This document shows positions 22,501-34,989 of a DNA stretch of 64,000 nt, one piece after another. Origin of the DNA: Owenia fusiformis (Eukaryota > Annelida > Polychaeta > Sabellida > Oweniidae); the NCBI GenBank assembly GCA_903813345.2, contig CAIIXF020000003.1:29713248-29777247 (forward strand). The letters run 5' to 3'. The translations under genes were made by a program, and so were the position numbers. The notes beneath the pieces were generated by a model that searched no databases, had not been told where the DNA came from, and worked only from the letters and a program-made list of their open reading frames with translations. The stretch's first letter is position 1. Each line of letters opens with the position of its first letter.

Positions 22501-25500
22501 AAGTGTATTCATTTTGAAAAATCAGATGAATTTTTTTTTCGTGGGGAAATCATAATGGAGCATGCACTTGGTCTTTTTCAAAATAATAAAAACATCAAAT
22601 ATCCTTGAATGATGGCTTACCATGAAATAATTTAAATCTATTTTAAAATAAAATAAGAGACCCATGCATTTAAAATGATGAATGTTATAATTAAGGAATA
22701 AATAATGATAGGCCATTCAATGTGGTGAAATTCAGCACAAGTTGGACAGAATGTCATATAACGCACGAACTGAAGGTGAGTGCATTTGAACTGACATTCC
22801 GTTCAATAAGTGTATAAGATCACCATATTAAAGGAACATTCCTTGCCAGACTATTTCTCTCCTGATATGGTAGCTACAATCATATATATACTTTACATAT
22901 TTAGCAAAACTCGGGAAAATTTTTTCATATGGTCTATATTGATCATTTAAAAATGTAGTACTCATTCCCAGTAAGCTGCCATCTTTTCAGATTTCTTTCA
23001 GGAAGTGATGTCATCGACTCTCACCTGTTACAACCTCAGGCCTGTCAACTGTCCCGCAATTTGCGTATTTGTCACGCATTTGCTGAAGAATTTGAAGTCA
23101 CGCCAGTTATTTTTGCGTGACAGAAAATGTCACGCAAATACGCATTTTACCTGGTAATTGTCAAGCAATAATATTTCTGTAGAAAAATTTCTAAAAAAGA
23201 TCGTGTACACAGCAAAAATAAGAACGCGGGAAAAAAACGTACGCATTTTGTTCGGACTTTTCACGCGAATTACGTATATGTCATGCATTCCGTTCGAAAT
23301 TTTTCGTACCTCCCCCCCCCCCCGTTGATGGATATTTTAAACGCGAGCGTAGCGAGCGCGAAAAATTTGAGGTGTTTAAAATTTGGCAAGATGTAATAAA
23401 ATTTAAACCAAGGTGTTCAAAATTTGGATCAAGGTGTTCACATTTGGACCAAGGTGTCCACATTTTGAGGGGAGGTGTTCAACATTTCCAAGTCACTCAT
23501 GTTAGGTGTTCCCAAGTTGACACGCCTGCAACCTTGTCTATTACAGTATAGGAAAGAAGTACAAAATCACTTCTAAACAAGAAGCCCTTATCTTCTGTGT
23601 AAAAATATTTTCAGGAGTTGTCAACTTAGAACTAAAGAAGAAATCATCAAAAGGATTTTAATCATAGACCAAATTGAAAAAAATATTCAGCTGGTTTAGT
23701 AATTCTAATAGCTCCTTACCTAATGTTATATGCAAAGTTGAGAGTCGATGACATCACTTCCTGAGTGAAATTTTAAAAGATGGCAGCCTACTGGAATTGA
23801 GCACTACATTTTTAAGTGATCAATATTGACCATTTCAAAACATTTTTCTGTTTTTCGATAAACTTGCAAAGTATGCATATGGTTATAGCTACCATATTAG
23901 GAGAGAGATGGTCTGGCAAGGAATACCCCTTTAAAAGGCTGATCATTATTTATTCCAATTCAAACATACAAAATGAAAGTATAGTTCAGAGAATTGGGAA
24001 CTAAGGTCCATGAAATACAGTACAGTTCAAATTCCCCGATGTGTATTGTCAGTCATGTATGGAGAATTAATGAATGGCTCCTCTGCATTCTGATTGGTTG
24101 AAAAACTCAATTCTCGAAATTGTTGTTCCCTCTTCAAAAGAAGAGACGCGAAAATCTTTCCTTATAAGGTCAAAATATTTCCAATGATGCAGTTCGCGGA
24201 GGAACAAATTTATACTTCCTTGTTTTCCCTCATAGGTTTAACATGGGGATTTTCACACTTATTTTTCAAACGATATATTCGTTCATATTCCCGTACGAGA
24301 GTACAGAAAAAATTATTAGAAACGATTGATCTCTTATTAATCTTAATGTAACAGCTATTTTTTCATTGTATTACATGTAATTCATAGCTTGGTGAAAACG
24401 ACGATTGAAAAGTGAAACAAGGCATTAACATGACAAAATGTCACCACCTAAAACAATTTGGTCAATTTAAAGCAAGTTGGAAAATACCTTTTGACCTTAA
24501 GAAGGTTCAATTTCTGGGAACATATAGATGATTTTGAAAAAAAAAATTAGTCAATTTGAAGCAAGTTGAAAAAGACCTTTTTGACCTTTTTTGACCTTGA
24601 GAAGGTCATTGAAGGTCAAATGTCAAATCTAAAGTCATATTTGAATTTCTGAGAACATGTAGATGATTTTGAAAAAAAATTTTAGTCAATTTGAAGCAAG
24701 ATGAAAAAATACCTTTTTGACCTTTTTTGACATTGAGAAGGTCTTTGAAGGTCAAATGTCAAATCTAAAGTCAGATTTGAATTTCTGAGAACATGTAGAT
24801 GATTTTGAAAAGTCAAATGTCAAATCTTAAGTCAAATCTAAAGTCAGATTTGAATTTCTGAGAACACGTAGATGATTTTGAAAAATTTTTATAGTCAATT
24901 TGAAGCAAGTTGAAAACAGACCTTTTTGACCTTTTGTGACCTTGAGAAGGTCATTGAAGGTCAAATGTCAAATCTTAAGTATAATCTTAAGTCAGATTTG
25001 AATTTTTGAGAACAATTTGAAGCAAGTTGAAAAAAGACCTTTTTGACCTTTTTTGACCTTGAGAAGGTCATTGAAGGTCAAATGTCAAATCTAAAGTCAG
25101 ATTTGAATTTCTGAGAACATGTAGATGATTTTGAAAAAAAATTTAGTCAATGTGAAGCAAGTTGAAAAAAGACCTTTTTGACCTTGAGAAGGTCATTGAA
25201 GGTCAAATGTCAAATCTAAAGTCAGATTTGAACTGTAGATGATTAAGTAGATGATTAAGAAAAAAATTGAAGTCAGTCTAAACAGTATTTGTTAAGTTAT
25301 AGGAAGTTGTAAGAAATTGTTACAGATGCCGGACGCCAACCTCCAACCGCCGTCGCAAAAAACGGAGACCATAACAATATGTCACCACTTTTGGTGGTGA
25401 CATAAAAAAAACGGAGACCATAACAATATGTCACCACTTTTGGTGGTGACATAATAATATTCCGGAAGAGAAGGTCACGTGATCAGTTGACCAGTTGGAA

Positions 25501-28012
25501 AAAACAATTCCATTCGACTTTCAATACTTTCATGCCAATCTTACCGCACTACAAACTGCAACATCGATGCAACAACTGAATAAAACTATTCATCTTCAAA
25601 TTACATAATAGAGTTACGTTGAAAACCCACAAACAACCGAGCAGTAGACCAAAGAAGATGCGTCGCTATTATCTAGGTCAATCTGTTTAGTGGTCCGAAA
25701 GCAAATCTATAGTACTCGTTTCCGAATTTTGTTGTTCATTGTACATTCTTTTATTGATTAAACTCGGTATACTGACTATTAAAGCAATGACAACGAAGAA
25801 TACTTCCGATGGTGTCATTGTTTTATTTAGCGTGCGGGTGTAAAAACAAAATTGCGTAATTAGTTTGATTTAGAACTTTCGGGTCACGCAAATAGCTACG
25901 CAAAATGCATAGTGGGAAATATTGACCAATCAAATTTTGTCCTTTTTGAGTGCTTTTTTAGAACATATTTGCAAACGTTCTGATTCAAAGAGTGAACCGC
26001 GAATGGGAGAATTAAAATGGTCATGTTTGAATCAGTATCTAATCTATTCAAGTTAAGTTTTCAAAGGTTCATGAATTCAATGGTTCATTTCCAACATAAC
26101 ATTTCTCTTTTGGAAAATTCTAAAAGTATTATTCCAGGAATGGCCAGATGAATATGTGCCAGGGTTCAAAGAGCAAGGTCTTAATATAATCAAACCCTGT
26201 ATAGAGCTCAACAACAGAATCCTCCAGACTGTGGCTCTGGGATTAAAATGGGTGAATAAAACATTATAGATCTCTTTATAAATATGTATATATATTTCAT
26301 AAATCTTAATATAATGGCTAATCTGTCCTCAAAAGATGTCAATACATATAGCAGCTGTACAGTGTTGCCCTATATCAATCAACTTACATAGCAGAAGACC
26401 AATTCAATGAAAAACAAAGACTCATGCAATGCCAACGTCATAGACTGAATGCCTGTCACAAAAAATATTGGCTACAACAGAAGGTTGATACATAAAGATA
26501 ATAAGGGGAGGCATCAAAAGTTCGAAGTCGGATCAGAAACTAAATAAATCTAGTTTTGACTCTGACCCCCCTCCCCCCTAAAACTAAATACAATGAAAGT
26601 ACTTCCGGTTTGAGAAATTGAAAAATTATTGCTAAAACACGATCTAGTTTTTGTTAATTCCTATCGTAATTTGCGGCTTTTAGCAACTATTGATATAACA
26701 GAATCCATTGGAATGATCTTGACGAAGAAAGCATCAGGTAAAATCTTTATCTTTAAACCATTCCAAGTCAAAATTGCCAAAAATTTGAGATGTTGAAATT
26801 TGTTGGATAGCAAACTGAAATGGGTTTAAACCCCCTCCCCCTAACTAGATTTATAGCTTTCTATCCAAAATCGAACTTTTGATACCTCCCCTAAATATGG
26901 ACCTTATATTGTTACAGCAATATGTCACATATACAAAGTCTTGTCAATATAAATACATGTATATATGGACCACTTATCACAAACTTTAAATATTTCAGCC
27001 TAGAGACACACTGACAAAGCTCCACAGCACAGACAGGCCCAGTCACAATTGTATGCGTACACTGTACTATTACCCAGTACCTGAAGGGTATAAACTACAG
27101 CCTGGTCAGACCAGATTAGGAAAACATACAGATACTGGCTCCTTTACTCTAATCTTTCAAGATGATGTTGGTGGACTTGAGGTATGCATTTCAAATGTCT
27201 GGAACATCTAAGAGCTAATGGCTGACATTTGTAATACTTTGTACCTTACAAAATAAAAGTTCTCCCATATACTAGTAATTGGGTAGGTATTGAGGGTTTA
27301 TTTTTGTTGTAACTGGATGTGTTTTGTTAACCTCTTTGGCCCTTCCCCTTCCCCAACTGGGTTTTTCTTCTAGATTAAGAATGTATCTGGAGAGTGGGTC
27401 CCAGCAACACCCCTTCCTGGAGCCATTTTGGTGATAATTGGTCATGCCACACAATGCTGGACAGTTGATAAACTTAAAGCTACAGTAAGTAGATCCTGTC
27501 ACACTTGATTTAAGATTCCAAGTAGAAAAGATATATCAAAATCCAACTTTCCTAAAATTGCAGGCATAATTTTTTACCAACATCTACTGAAGGACAAAAC
27601 TTTCCGTTCATCTTGAGACAGATCCACTTTGCGTTTGACTCTGCTGTAGCATCAACTGCTGTATAAAAACTACTTCTTGGGTCATTAAAACAGAATCAGT
27701 ATCAAAAACTGTATATCTTCATGTAATTGTAATTATTAATTTGTTCTATTCATATAATTATAATGTGAAGTAAGCTTCTGGGCCTAAGAGAAGCAAAGGG
27801 CATTTAAAGTATCCCCTTACCCTTAATATTTCTAGGAACACAGAGTTGGAGTACCAGATGGAGATGTCAACATTGCAGCAGGAAGACAGTCTGTTATATT
27901 TTTTGGCAACCCTGATAATGATGCTATGCTTGGGTCAATAGAAGGGACAAAATACCAAGCAACGAGATATGATGAATATACTGCTGACTTTTTATATGAT
28001 ATTCAGAAGTAA
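19546..28012 (+). CDS. 2-oxoglutarate/Fe(II) oxygenase, copy A (7 exons, 309 aa)
   Basis: Exons: 19546-19701, 21026-21147, 21694-21760, 26138-26251, 26999-27181, 27374-27484, 27836-28012; all introns are GT-AG and the total of 930 bp is in frame. The N-terminal IPVIDFSSY and VIYLKNHGF fit the DIOX_N domain; the core has RTLYYYPV, iron ligands H196-T-D198 (GKHTDTGS) and H253 (EHRVG), and the 2OG-binding R268-x-S270 (GRQSVIFF). These enzymes are soluble oxygenases that couple 2-oxoglutarate decarboxylation to oxidation of a small molecule; the substrate is unknown. Intron 3 (4.4 kb) is swollen by transposons. Copy A is the most diverged of the four (for example TRLGKH where the others have TRCGKH or SRCGKH). 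The start is the first ATG of the conserved N-terminus; an ATG-like codon 51 bp upstream is not conserved in the other copies. Confidence 0.9.
21835..22575 (+). repeat. Dispersed repeat family R1, long copy in intron 3 of copy A
   Basis: Its ends are inverted relatives ('agtgca ... tccccatg' and 'tggggaaatcat ... tgcactt'). It contains an internal hairpin made of 'tgacctgaatcgattgcaaa' and its near complement at about 22137-22163. The reverse-strand copy at 62475-63557 aligns along most of its length. Confidence 0.7.
22825..23940. mobile_element. Foldback element, ~200-bp arms, with a nested hAT-like element
   Basis: The left arm (22825-23025; 'ttgccagactatttctctcc', 'aggaagtgatgtcatcgact') is mirrored at 23715-23940. 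The centre is largely filled by the hAT-like element at 23037-23528. It lies in intron 3 of copy A. Confidence 0.8.
23037..23528. mobile_element. hAT-like non-autonomous element H1, copy 1
   Basis: Terminal inverted repeats CAGGCCTGTCAACT / AGTTGACACGCCTG, flanked by CAACCT on both sides. The interior shares 'tttttgcgtgacaga' and repeated 'caaggtgttca' blocks with the copy at 55611-56072. hAT is inferred from CAG-type ends and the 6-7 bp duplication. Confidence 0.75.
24438..25451. mobile_element. TGTCACCACC-ended element filled with a GAAGGTCA minisatellite
   Basis: It opens TGTCACCACC at 24438 and closes TGGTGGTGACATA at 25451. From about 24470 to 25240 it is made of about six irregular units of roughly 130 bp, each with 'gaccttgagaaggtcattg' and 'aatgtcaaatctaaagtcag'. 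The last 50 bp, ending in the palindrome CACCACTTTTGGTGGTG, is duplicated in tandem (about 25350-25400 and 25401-25451). The same end occurs inverted at 63758 onward. Confidence 0.75.
26515..26891. mobile_element. 377-bp MITE flanked by TAA (Harbinger-like)
   Basis: GGGGAGGCATCAAAAGTTCG at the left and the inverse CGAACTTTTGATACCTCCCC at the right, both next to TAA (26512-26514 and 26892-26894). The inverted repeat extends about 60 bp. A 3-bp TAA duplication suggests PIF/Harbinger. It lies in intron 4 of copy A and is absent from B-D. Confidence 0.75.
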
Positions 28013-29396
28013 ATGAATCAGACATTGACAATGCCTATAATCAAAGAGTTAAAAGGCAATGGGGAAATTTTATTTTTAGTAACCCCTGACATAGGGTTAC
28101 AATTAGAAAATGCCCCTGACAAAGATATTTAGATTAAGTCTAAGAAATGACTAAATGCTTCATTTAGAAATAAATACACCTGATGATGAAGAAAATACCA
28201 AGACAAATTGGTGTGAACACATTTTTGTAAAAAAAACCAAAATTAGAGAATAAAAATAATACTCACAATGATAAGATTCAGAATTGAAGGAGCCAGTCTA
28301 CAACTCTGTCAACCTGTGGTAGGGTACCCAACATGCATGACTTACTGAGGTTTAATACATAAATTCTGCTTTTGAAAATCTAAGCTCATAGATTTTGAAC
28401 ATCCAGATCTGAATTTCAACACTTTCAATTTTTCACGGTCTCTTTGCTTGCTCCAACGACTAGCTTCGCTCGACTCTTCATTTTCCCATTTCCCAGATTT
28501 TCACCCTTGCGTCTCTACAAAACTATTACTACAGCATGCACTGCATGAGGCTCAGAAAAACTTATGTCCAAATGTGAGAAAACAATTTTAAAAGTGATCC
28601 CTGACCTAAATTTAATAATAGTTGCTGCCTAAATTTTTTATTGATTTAATTATATCTGGTGTCCATTAAAGTGAACAGTTTTTAGACAAATATTTTCTCA
28701 GCAATGAATTAATTATTAAATATGCTATAATTGTAGGTTTTTAAATTATATTTGTAAGAATAGATGGCATGTTTCGCATTTCACGAAGCCTGAATTATAA
28801 AAACGATACAATATTTGCAACTTCTGAACTTCCTCAAAACTGCTTTTCATTTGAGTGAAACAAAGCTGTATTTCAGAAAGATCTCATAATTAATGAAATT
28901 CCTGCTTTCCAGACTTCCCATACATTTAAGCACCTGATGCTGCTACCAAAATTTCAAACATTAATATGTTTGAAACTTCAGATTTTTGCAAAAAATTCGA
29001 ACAATTCTTAAAGCGGTGGTTATCTTGAAAATCTTTTTGGATAAAACTATTGACCAATATACTTCTTTCTATCAAGTATAAGGAAAATCTGTGTACTAGT
29101 ATTCCAGTTATCTTCTTGATGCATGGACAGACAAACTGACAGACGGATAGCTATATATCTTTTAGGCTACCAAATTTCATTGGGATAACAATAGCAACAG
29201 TATGTAAAACATGAACTGAATTTATCAACCTGACATTCATCACCTGGACAGATGAATGGACGGACAAACAGATAACTTCTCTATATTCTTTATTCAAACT
29301 TTGTTTGATGGGATGATAAGAACAATGTTGCAAAGCAAATGATTAATCAAATAGTGTTGAATTAGTGACTCATATAACCAAAACCTGAAAATCAGA
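28013..29396 (+). other. Spacer between copies A and B
   Basis: The first ~560 bp (3' flank) is conserved downstream of B and C, including 'ccagtctacaactctgtcaa'. A possible polyadenylation signal AATAAA is at 28169-28174. An R2 repeat copy fills about 28790-29300. The 90 bp before the B start codon are conserved in C and D. Confidence 0.6.
28790..29300 (+). repeat. Dispersed repeat family R2, copy 2
   Basis: Ordered R2 landmarks from 'aaacgatacaatatttgcaa' to 'gatgaatggacggacaaac'. The same copy is orthologous to those upstream of C (39285-39886) and D (50660-51240), so it was part of the duplicated unit. Confidence 0.7.
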
Positions 29397-32300
29397 ATGA
29401 TACCAGTGATAGATTTTAGTAGCTATAGGTTGAGTGATGTCAGGAGTCCACCAAGTGATGAGGACTTGGCTCCATTGGCTGATGAAGTCTACAAGGCATT
29501 CAGTGAAGTCGGGGCTATTTACTTAAAAAATCATGGCTTTGACCTTTCTCTGGTAAGTACACATATGGGATTTATTAAATTTTATATAGGAAACACTCTA
29601 GGGGGTGGGGGGGGGGGTAAGATAGGAGGGGTGTGTAAAATAAAATTGCCATTTACTATTCAAATCAAAGCATATTATTATATTATAGCATGGGTTGGAT
29701 TAAATTGAGGTCTACATAGTATTACAGTAAATAGGTATGGAGTCAGGCTGTTGACACAAATATCAATTCAAGTGTCAACCCTTCTCCACCAGGACAAACA
29801 TTTTTAACACTGACATATACATTATTCTATAGCAATAGAATTCATTAAATCAAATAAACAAGATATTGTAAACTGAAAATATTTGTGCAATTTTATTGAT
29901 TATTGCAATTTTAGAAAGATTTCAAGTAACTTGTTTTATGGATTTTATGAATCTGTAAACAAATAAGTGAGAAATATTTCCCCCAAGTTATCAAGCAATG
30001 CCAATGACTTGAAGCTGAGATTCATTTGCCTTATTCAGACAGCTCATCATGTAAAGTGTTACTTTCTTAAGTTAAATGATTTCTCAAAATCAATGTAAAT
30101 ACACAATAGAAAATACATATATTCTGAGCCATTTTTGTGTGTTGAACATTATATCATGATTGAACATATTCAAAGAGATAAAACATGATAACAAAAACAT
30201 GTTGACACCTATTACTTACATCAAACTAGATAACAGAAGTATTTACTAAATATAGGTTTTGAACTCGAAGGCCATGAGACACATGCATGATTGTTACGAC
30301 TTAAACAGATACTGTTCTAAATAGAAAACATATAATCAGATAACAGTTAATCAGGTTCTTTCAAACCTTATGACCAAGTATCCAAATGTATATTAATAAG
30401 AATGTTTGGCTATTCAATATTCTGATTTAAGGTAGATGAATACATGAAGATTTCAAAGAAGTTCTTCAGCCTCCCTAAAGATGTCAAAGAGAAGTTCAGT
30501 TATGATAAGGAGGCTGGCTACATGTACCATGGATACCATCATTTACAGGAACAGTGAGTGATATTGTACCATATGGTATCACACTATACCATACTACCAC
30601 CGATACTATAATTTAATAAATCCTAATATAATATATGATGTTACATTTTACAACACTTCATGTCATATCATTACAATATTCTAAATGTCATTTCACCAAT
30701 TATACATTGTTCATCTAAAGGCTCTAGACATCATCCAAATGCAAAACCTGTTTTCTATAATTTACTGAGATACCTCAAGAAACAATAATATTCATTCAAA
30801 TGTTCATTCAAATCTAGAACTAATATATACTTTTCAAGTAATTTTTCGACTTTTCCCCAGTGCTAGCCATGACCTGAGACTAATATACTCTATATGTATA
30901 CTCTATATATATACTTTTTATGTTAGTCTCAGCCATGACTCAACAGTTGCAGACATGAAAGAAGCATATAACACATACCCACAATGGAAAGGGGTAAGTC
31001 TACTGCCTGGAAAATAAATCATCATGTATTCAAAACCAGACATCAAGTTTTTTAAAATTTAAAACCATCTAATATCCTTGAATAATGGTACCAATAAATA
31101 ATTCAAATCCGTTTAAAAAATAAAGTAGAGACCCATACATTTGAAATAATAAATGTTCTAATTAGTATTCAGACTTATTACAGATATATAACTATTTTGG
31201 AAAAGTCAAACGTCCAAATTAAAAATGCTATTTCAGGAATGGCCAGATGAATATGTGCCAGGGTTGAAAGATCAAGGCCTTAATATAATCAAACCCTGTA
31301 TGGAGCTCAACAACAGGATTCTCCAGACTGTGGCTCTGGGATTAAAATGGGTAAATAGTACATTATAGATCTCTATATAAATATATATACATGTATATAT
31401 TTCACAGATCTCAATATACTGGCTAATAATGTTGCCTCCTCAATGAATATCACTCTACAATCTGTATATATTTGCCCTGTATCAATCAATATCTCAGCAC
31501 AAGCGCTTATCGCATCCTACGACCCCTTTAAATTGTGGTCGTATGCGCCAATTATTGGTCAGTCAATGTTTTTACAAAGTTGGAGAAAATACTACGCATT
31601 GCACACCTAAATGACCTACCTCAATACATTCCTTAGTATTTTAGAATTCTTTTTATGTAGTTGAATCGCCAATTGTATGGGTTTATCGGCAGAACAAAGA
31701 GATTTTAGTTTTTGCATCGGAAATATATCAGCAATTTTCAAAATGTCGGAAGGGGAATTCCCCAGGGATTTCCCTTATGACTGGTGCATGCCGGGAACTG
31801 AATGGAGGAATTTGACGATTGAAATAAGTTAAAATTTACACGCAAATATTGCTATCAAAAATGAAAATTTCTTTGTTCTGCCGATAAACCCACACAATTG
31901 TGGATTCAACTACACGGAAAGAATGCTAAAATACCAAGGAATCTTTTGAAATAGGTATCTTAAGTGTAAGAAACGTAGAAAATTCTCCCATGTTGTAATC
32001 GTACAGGCAAAAGAATAAGACGTTCGCAAGACTAGAACGTAGAGATAGTCTTGGAACGAGATAACACAAGCGCAAGTTGCAATTCATGTTATCATTTCTC
32101 ACAGTAGCCAATAAACACTGGTGATCCCCTCGATTACGCTGGTTACCGAAACAGCTTATTTCGGTAACAAAATGTCGGAACATCAAAGGTACGATTTTTC
32201 TTTTTTCCTAATTTCACACATTGTAGGTAGAATTCCCACGGTATTTTTATAAAAACATGTATCAATATCATATGTTTAAGAAAATATATATATTTGCGAA

Positions 32301-34012
32301 CAAATAGTTCAGTAGACAAAAGAATCGTCGATTTAATTCCTCACTTAAGTTACATAAACGGTACTTCGAAAAACCGTTAAAATCTGCACTTTTAAACCAT
32401 ACCGTTTATGTAACTTAAGTGAGGAATTCAATCGATGATTCTGTTGTCTTCTGAGCTATTTTTTCGCCAACATGTACTTTTTCTAAAACATATGATACTG
32501 ATACACTTTTGTGTGAAAAAGTGTTGTGGGGATTCTGCCTACAAAGCGTGAAATGAGGAAAAAAGAAAAATCGTACCTTTGATGTTTCCAGCGTAATCGA
32601 GTGGATCACCAGTGAATGGAGAAGCCAAACACTGAGTGCCTGTCACAAAAATGATGGCTACAACACTAGGTGGATCAATACAAATAAATATGGACCATTT
32701 CCATTTATTACTGTAATTTTAAACTGTAAATGTTTTAGCCTCGAGACACACTGACAAAGCTCCACAGCACAGACAGGCCCAGTCACAATTCTATGCGCAC
32801 ACTGTACTATTACCCAGTGCCTGAAGGGTATAAACCAAAGCCTGGTCAGAGCAGATGTGGAAAACATACAGATACTGGCTCCTTTACTTTCATCTTTCAA
32901 GATAATGTTGGCGGCCTTGAAGTATGCATTTTAAAATGTCTGTAACATCTAAAAGCTAGTAGCTGACATTAATGCTAGTCCTAAGTACCTTACAAAATAA
33001 ACAAATATTCTCCCATAATTCCATGATTAAAACACCAATATGATTGGGAAGATACCAGCAGAGGTTTGTTTTTGTTATGAATGGATCTGTTTTGTTAATC
33101 TCTTTGGCCCTTCCATGGGCATAGTGCTATCTTTCTAAGTAGTACGCCATCACAGGAACTAGAGTTGAGCGAAGCAAAAAACGAGCGATAGGGGGGTCTA
33201 AAGGGCTCTCCCCCAGGAAAATTTTGAAATTTGGTTGTATTTGGAGCAAATTTTTGCAACCATCTGGGATGCCTGTGCGTACCCAGCGTATCGGGCGCTC
33301 CACCTATGCCTTCCCCTTTTGGCAACTGTGTTTTACCTCTAGATTCAGAATGTAGACTCTGCATGGAAAGTGTGTCCCATCTACCTTCAGTGTTCATTTC
33401 TTTGTGTTTTTTTTTCTCTTTTTAACCTTTCCCTTTTTTGGCATCTTTACTTACATGTTCAACATGTTTTCTTCTAGATTAAGAATGTATCTGGAGAGTG
33501 GATCCCAGCAACACCCCTTCCTGGAGCCATTTTGGTGATAATTGGTCATGCCACACAATGCTGGACAGATGATAAACTTAAGGCTACAGTAAGTAGATTT
33601 TGTAATGCTCGATTCAAGATTCCAAAATTGATAAAATACATCAAAATCCAGCTTTCCAAGAATTGCAGTTCGATTTCTTAATTCGTGAAGGACATAACTT
33701 TGCTTTTATCTTGAGCCAGATCTATTTGAGCTGGAGCAGCTGAAGTTCCAGTTCATAGATATTTGTAAACTAAGCTTCTGGGCCTCCAGGTAGCAAAGAC
33801 CATTTGAAGCAACCCGTTACCCTAAATATTTCCAGGAGCACAGAGTTGGAGTACCAGATGGTGATGTCAACATTGCAAAAGGAAGGCAGTCTGTTATATT
33901 TTTTGGCGACCCTGATAATGATGCTATGATTGGGTCAATAGAAGGGACAAAATACCAAGCAGCGAGATATGATGAATATACTGCTGACTTTATATATGAT
34001 ATTCAGAAGTAA
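29397..34012 (+). CDS. 2-oxoglutarate/Fe(II) oxygenase, copy B (7 exons, 309 aa)
   Basis: Exons: 29397-29552, 30432-30553, 30927-30993, 31237-31350, 32739-32921, 33478-33588, 33836-34012. Reading frame, phases and length equal those of copy A; H196, D198, H253 and RQS are present. Exon 3 is entered through a 3' splice site created by a small inserted element (30874-30931). If the ancestral acceptor (30860) were used instead, exon 3 would be 30861-30993 and the protein would gain 22 residues without a stop. Intron 4 holds two foldback repeats and intron 5 a 194-bp insertion. All are shared with copy C. Differences from other copies in exon 1 include SYRLSDVRS. No lesion was found. Confidence 0.9.
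30874..30931. mobile_element. 58-bp mini-MITE that supplies the exon 3 acceptor of copy B
   Basis: CTGAGACTAA ... TTAGTCTCA(G) inverted ends, flanked by GCCATGAC (30866-30873 and 30932-30939), an 8-bp direct repeat. Insert plus duplication equals 66 bp, a multiple of three, and is stop-free. The TTAG within its right end provides the acceptor used for exon 3. Copies A and D have the uninterrupted site. Confidence 0.85.
31610..31950. repeat. Foldback repeat in intron 4 of copy B
   Basis: Arms of about 110-130 bp: 'gggtttatcggcagaacaaa' at 31679-31698 returns inverted at 31873-31892, with flanking similarity on both sides. An almost identical structure sits in copy C at 46530-46870. Confidence 0.8.
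32116..32614. repeat. Long inverted repeat in intron 4 of copy B
   Basis: The ends CACTGGTGATCC ... GGATCACCAGTG mirror each other and homology runs inward for about 230 bp to a nearly perfect central stem ('cctcacttaagttacataaa', 32340-32359, and its complement at about 32406-32425). A transcript would fold into a long hairpin. Copy C has it at 47016-47525; A and D lack it. Confidence 0.85.
33115..33308. mobile_element. 194-bp insertion in intron 5 of copy B, CCTTCC duplication
   Basis: The insert is flanked by CCTTCC (33109-33114 and 33309-33314); copy D shows the empty site. The orthologous insert in C is 48026-48219. It has no clear inverted ends and is perhaps SINE-like or a fragment. 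Confidence 0.65.
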
Positions 34013-34138
34013 ATGAATCAGACATTGACAATGCCTATAATCAAAGAGTTGAAAGGCAATGGTGAAATTTTATTTGTAGTAACCCCTGACATGGGGTTTC
34101 AATTAGAAAATGCCCCTGACAAAGATATTTAGAATTAA

Positions 34139-34626
34139 AGGCCCACTTTGGGAATTTTCAACATGTTTGGGCAAAATAAAGACTTACATTTAAATTTCAT
34201 AGTATGTCCAATGTATTGATAAGAACCTTATCTTTCATTTGACAATAACAAGAGCTCAAATGGACCACATCAAAGCTTACAATAAATTATCAAAAAATAT
34301 TTTTGATCTGTCAAGCTTTATATATCAAGTTTTTACGAGGTCATTGAAAGATGGCGATGTTGTTTGTATTACATGATACATTCATTTTTATGGAAGTGTT
34401 GCCATCTTTTAAATCAATAGTAATTTAAAACATGCACTTTGTTTACATGTGCGTGCATGTCTAATGATCTCTGAACTTCAAATGCTTTTTTCTTTGTGAG
34501 TTATTTTTTTCTTGGTCCAATATTAAAGCAAATCAAACTTTGTGTCATATTAGAGCAAGTGTGTGAGTAACATTTTTCAATGATAATTCTTTTCATTTTT
34601 TCTTCTTAATTAAGTATAGTGTGCCT
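34139..34626. mobile_element. 488-bp MITE with TTAA target duplication, 3' of copy B
   Basis: AGGCCCACT ... AGTGTGCCT short inverted ends, each bordered by TTAA (34135-34138 and 34627-34630), as in piggyBac-type elements. It lies 126 bp after the stop codon and brings an AATAAA at 34175-34180 that could be used for polyadenylation. The copy C ortholog is 49048-49537. Confidence 0.7.
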
Positions 34627-34989
34627 TTAAATGCATGATGATAAAAATACCATGACAAATTGGTTTGAACACATTTTTGAAAAAAAACAGGAAAGTGAAT
34701 TTACAACCAAAAGGAGAGAATAAATAATACTGACAATGATAAGATTCAGAATTTAAGGAGCCAGTCTACAACTCTGTCAACCTGTGGTAGGGTACCCAAC
34801 ATGAATGACTTACCGAGGTTTAATACATAAAATTCTGTTTTTGAACATCTAAGCTCAGATTTTGAACATTCAGATCTGAATTTCAACATCTTCAACTTTT
34901 CAAGCTCCCTTCGCTTGCTCCGACTTGCTTCGCTCGACTTTCATGTTACCATATCCCAGATTTTCACCATTGTGTCTTCTACACAACTA

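Noticed and set aside
33231-33425. Open frames over intron 5 of copies B and C (also 48063-48447)
   Set aside because: They lie on the 194-bp insertion and the polypyrimidine tract before exon 6; copy D lacks the insert and has no such frame.
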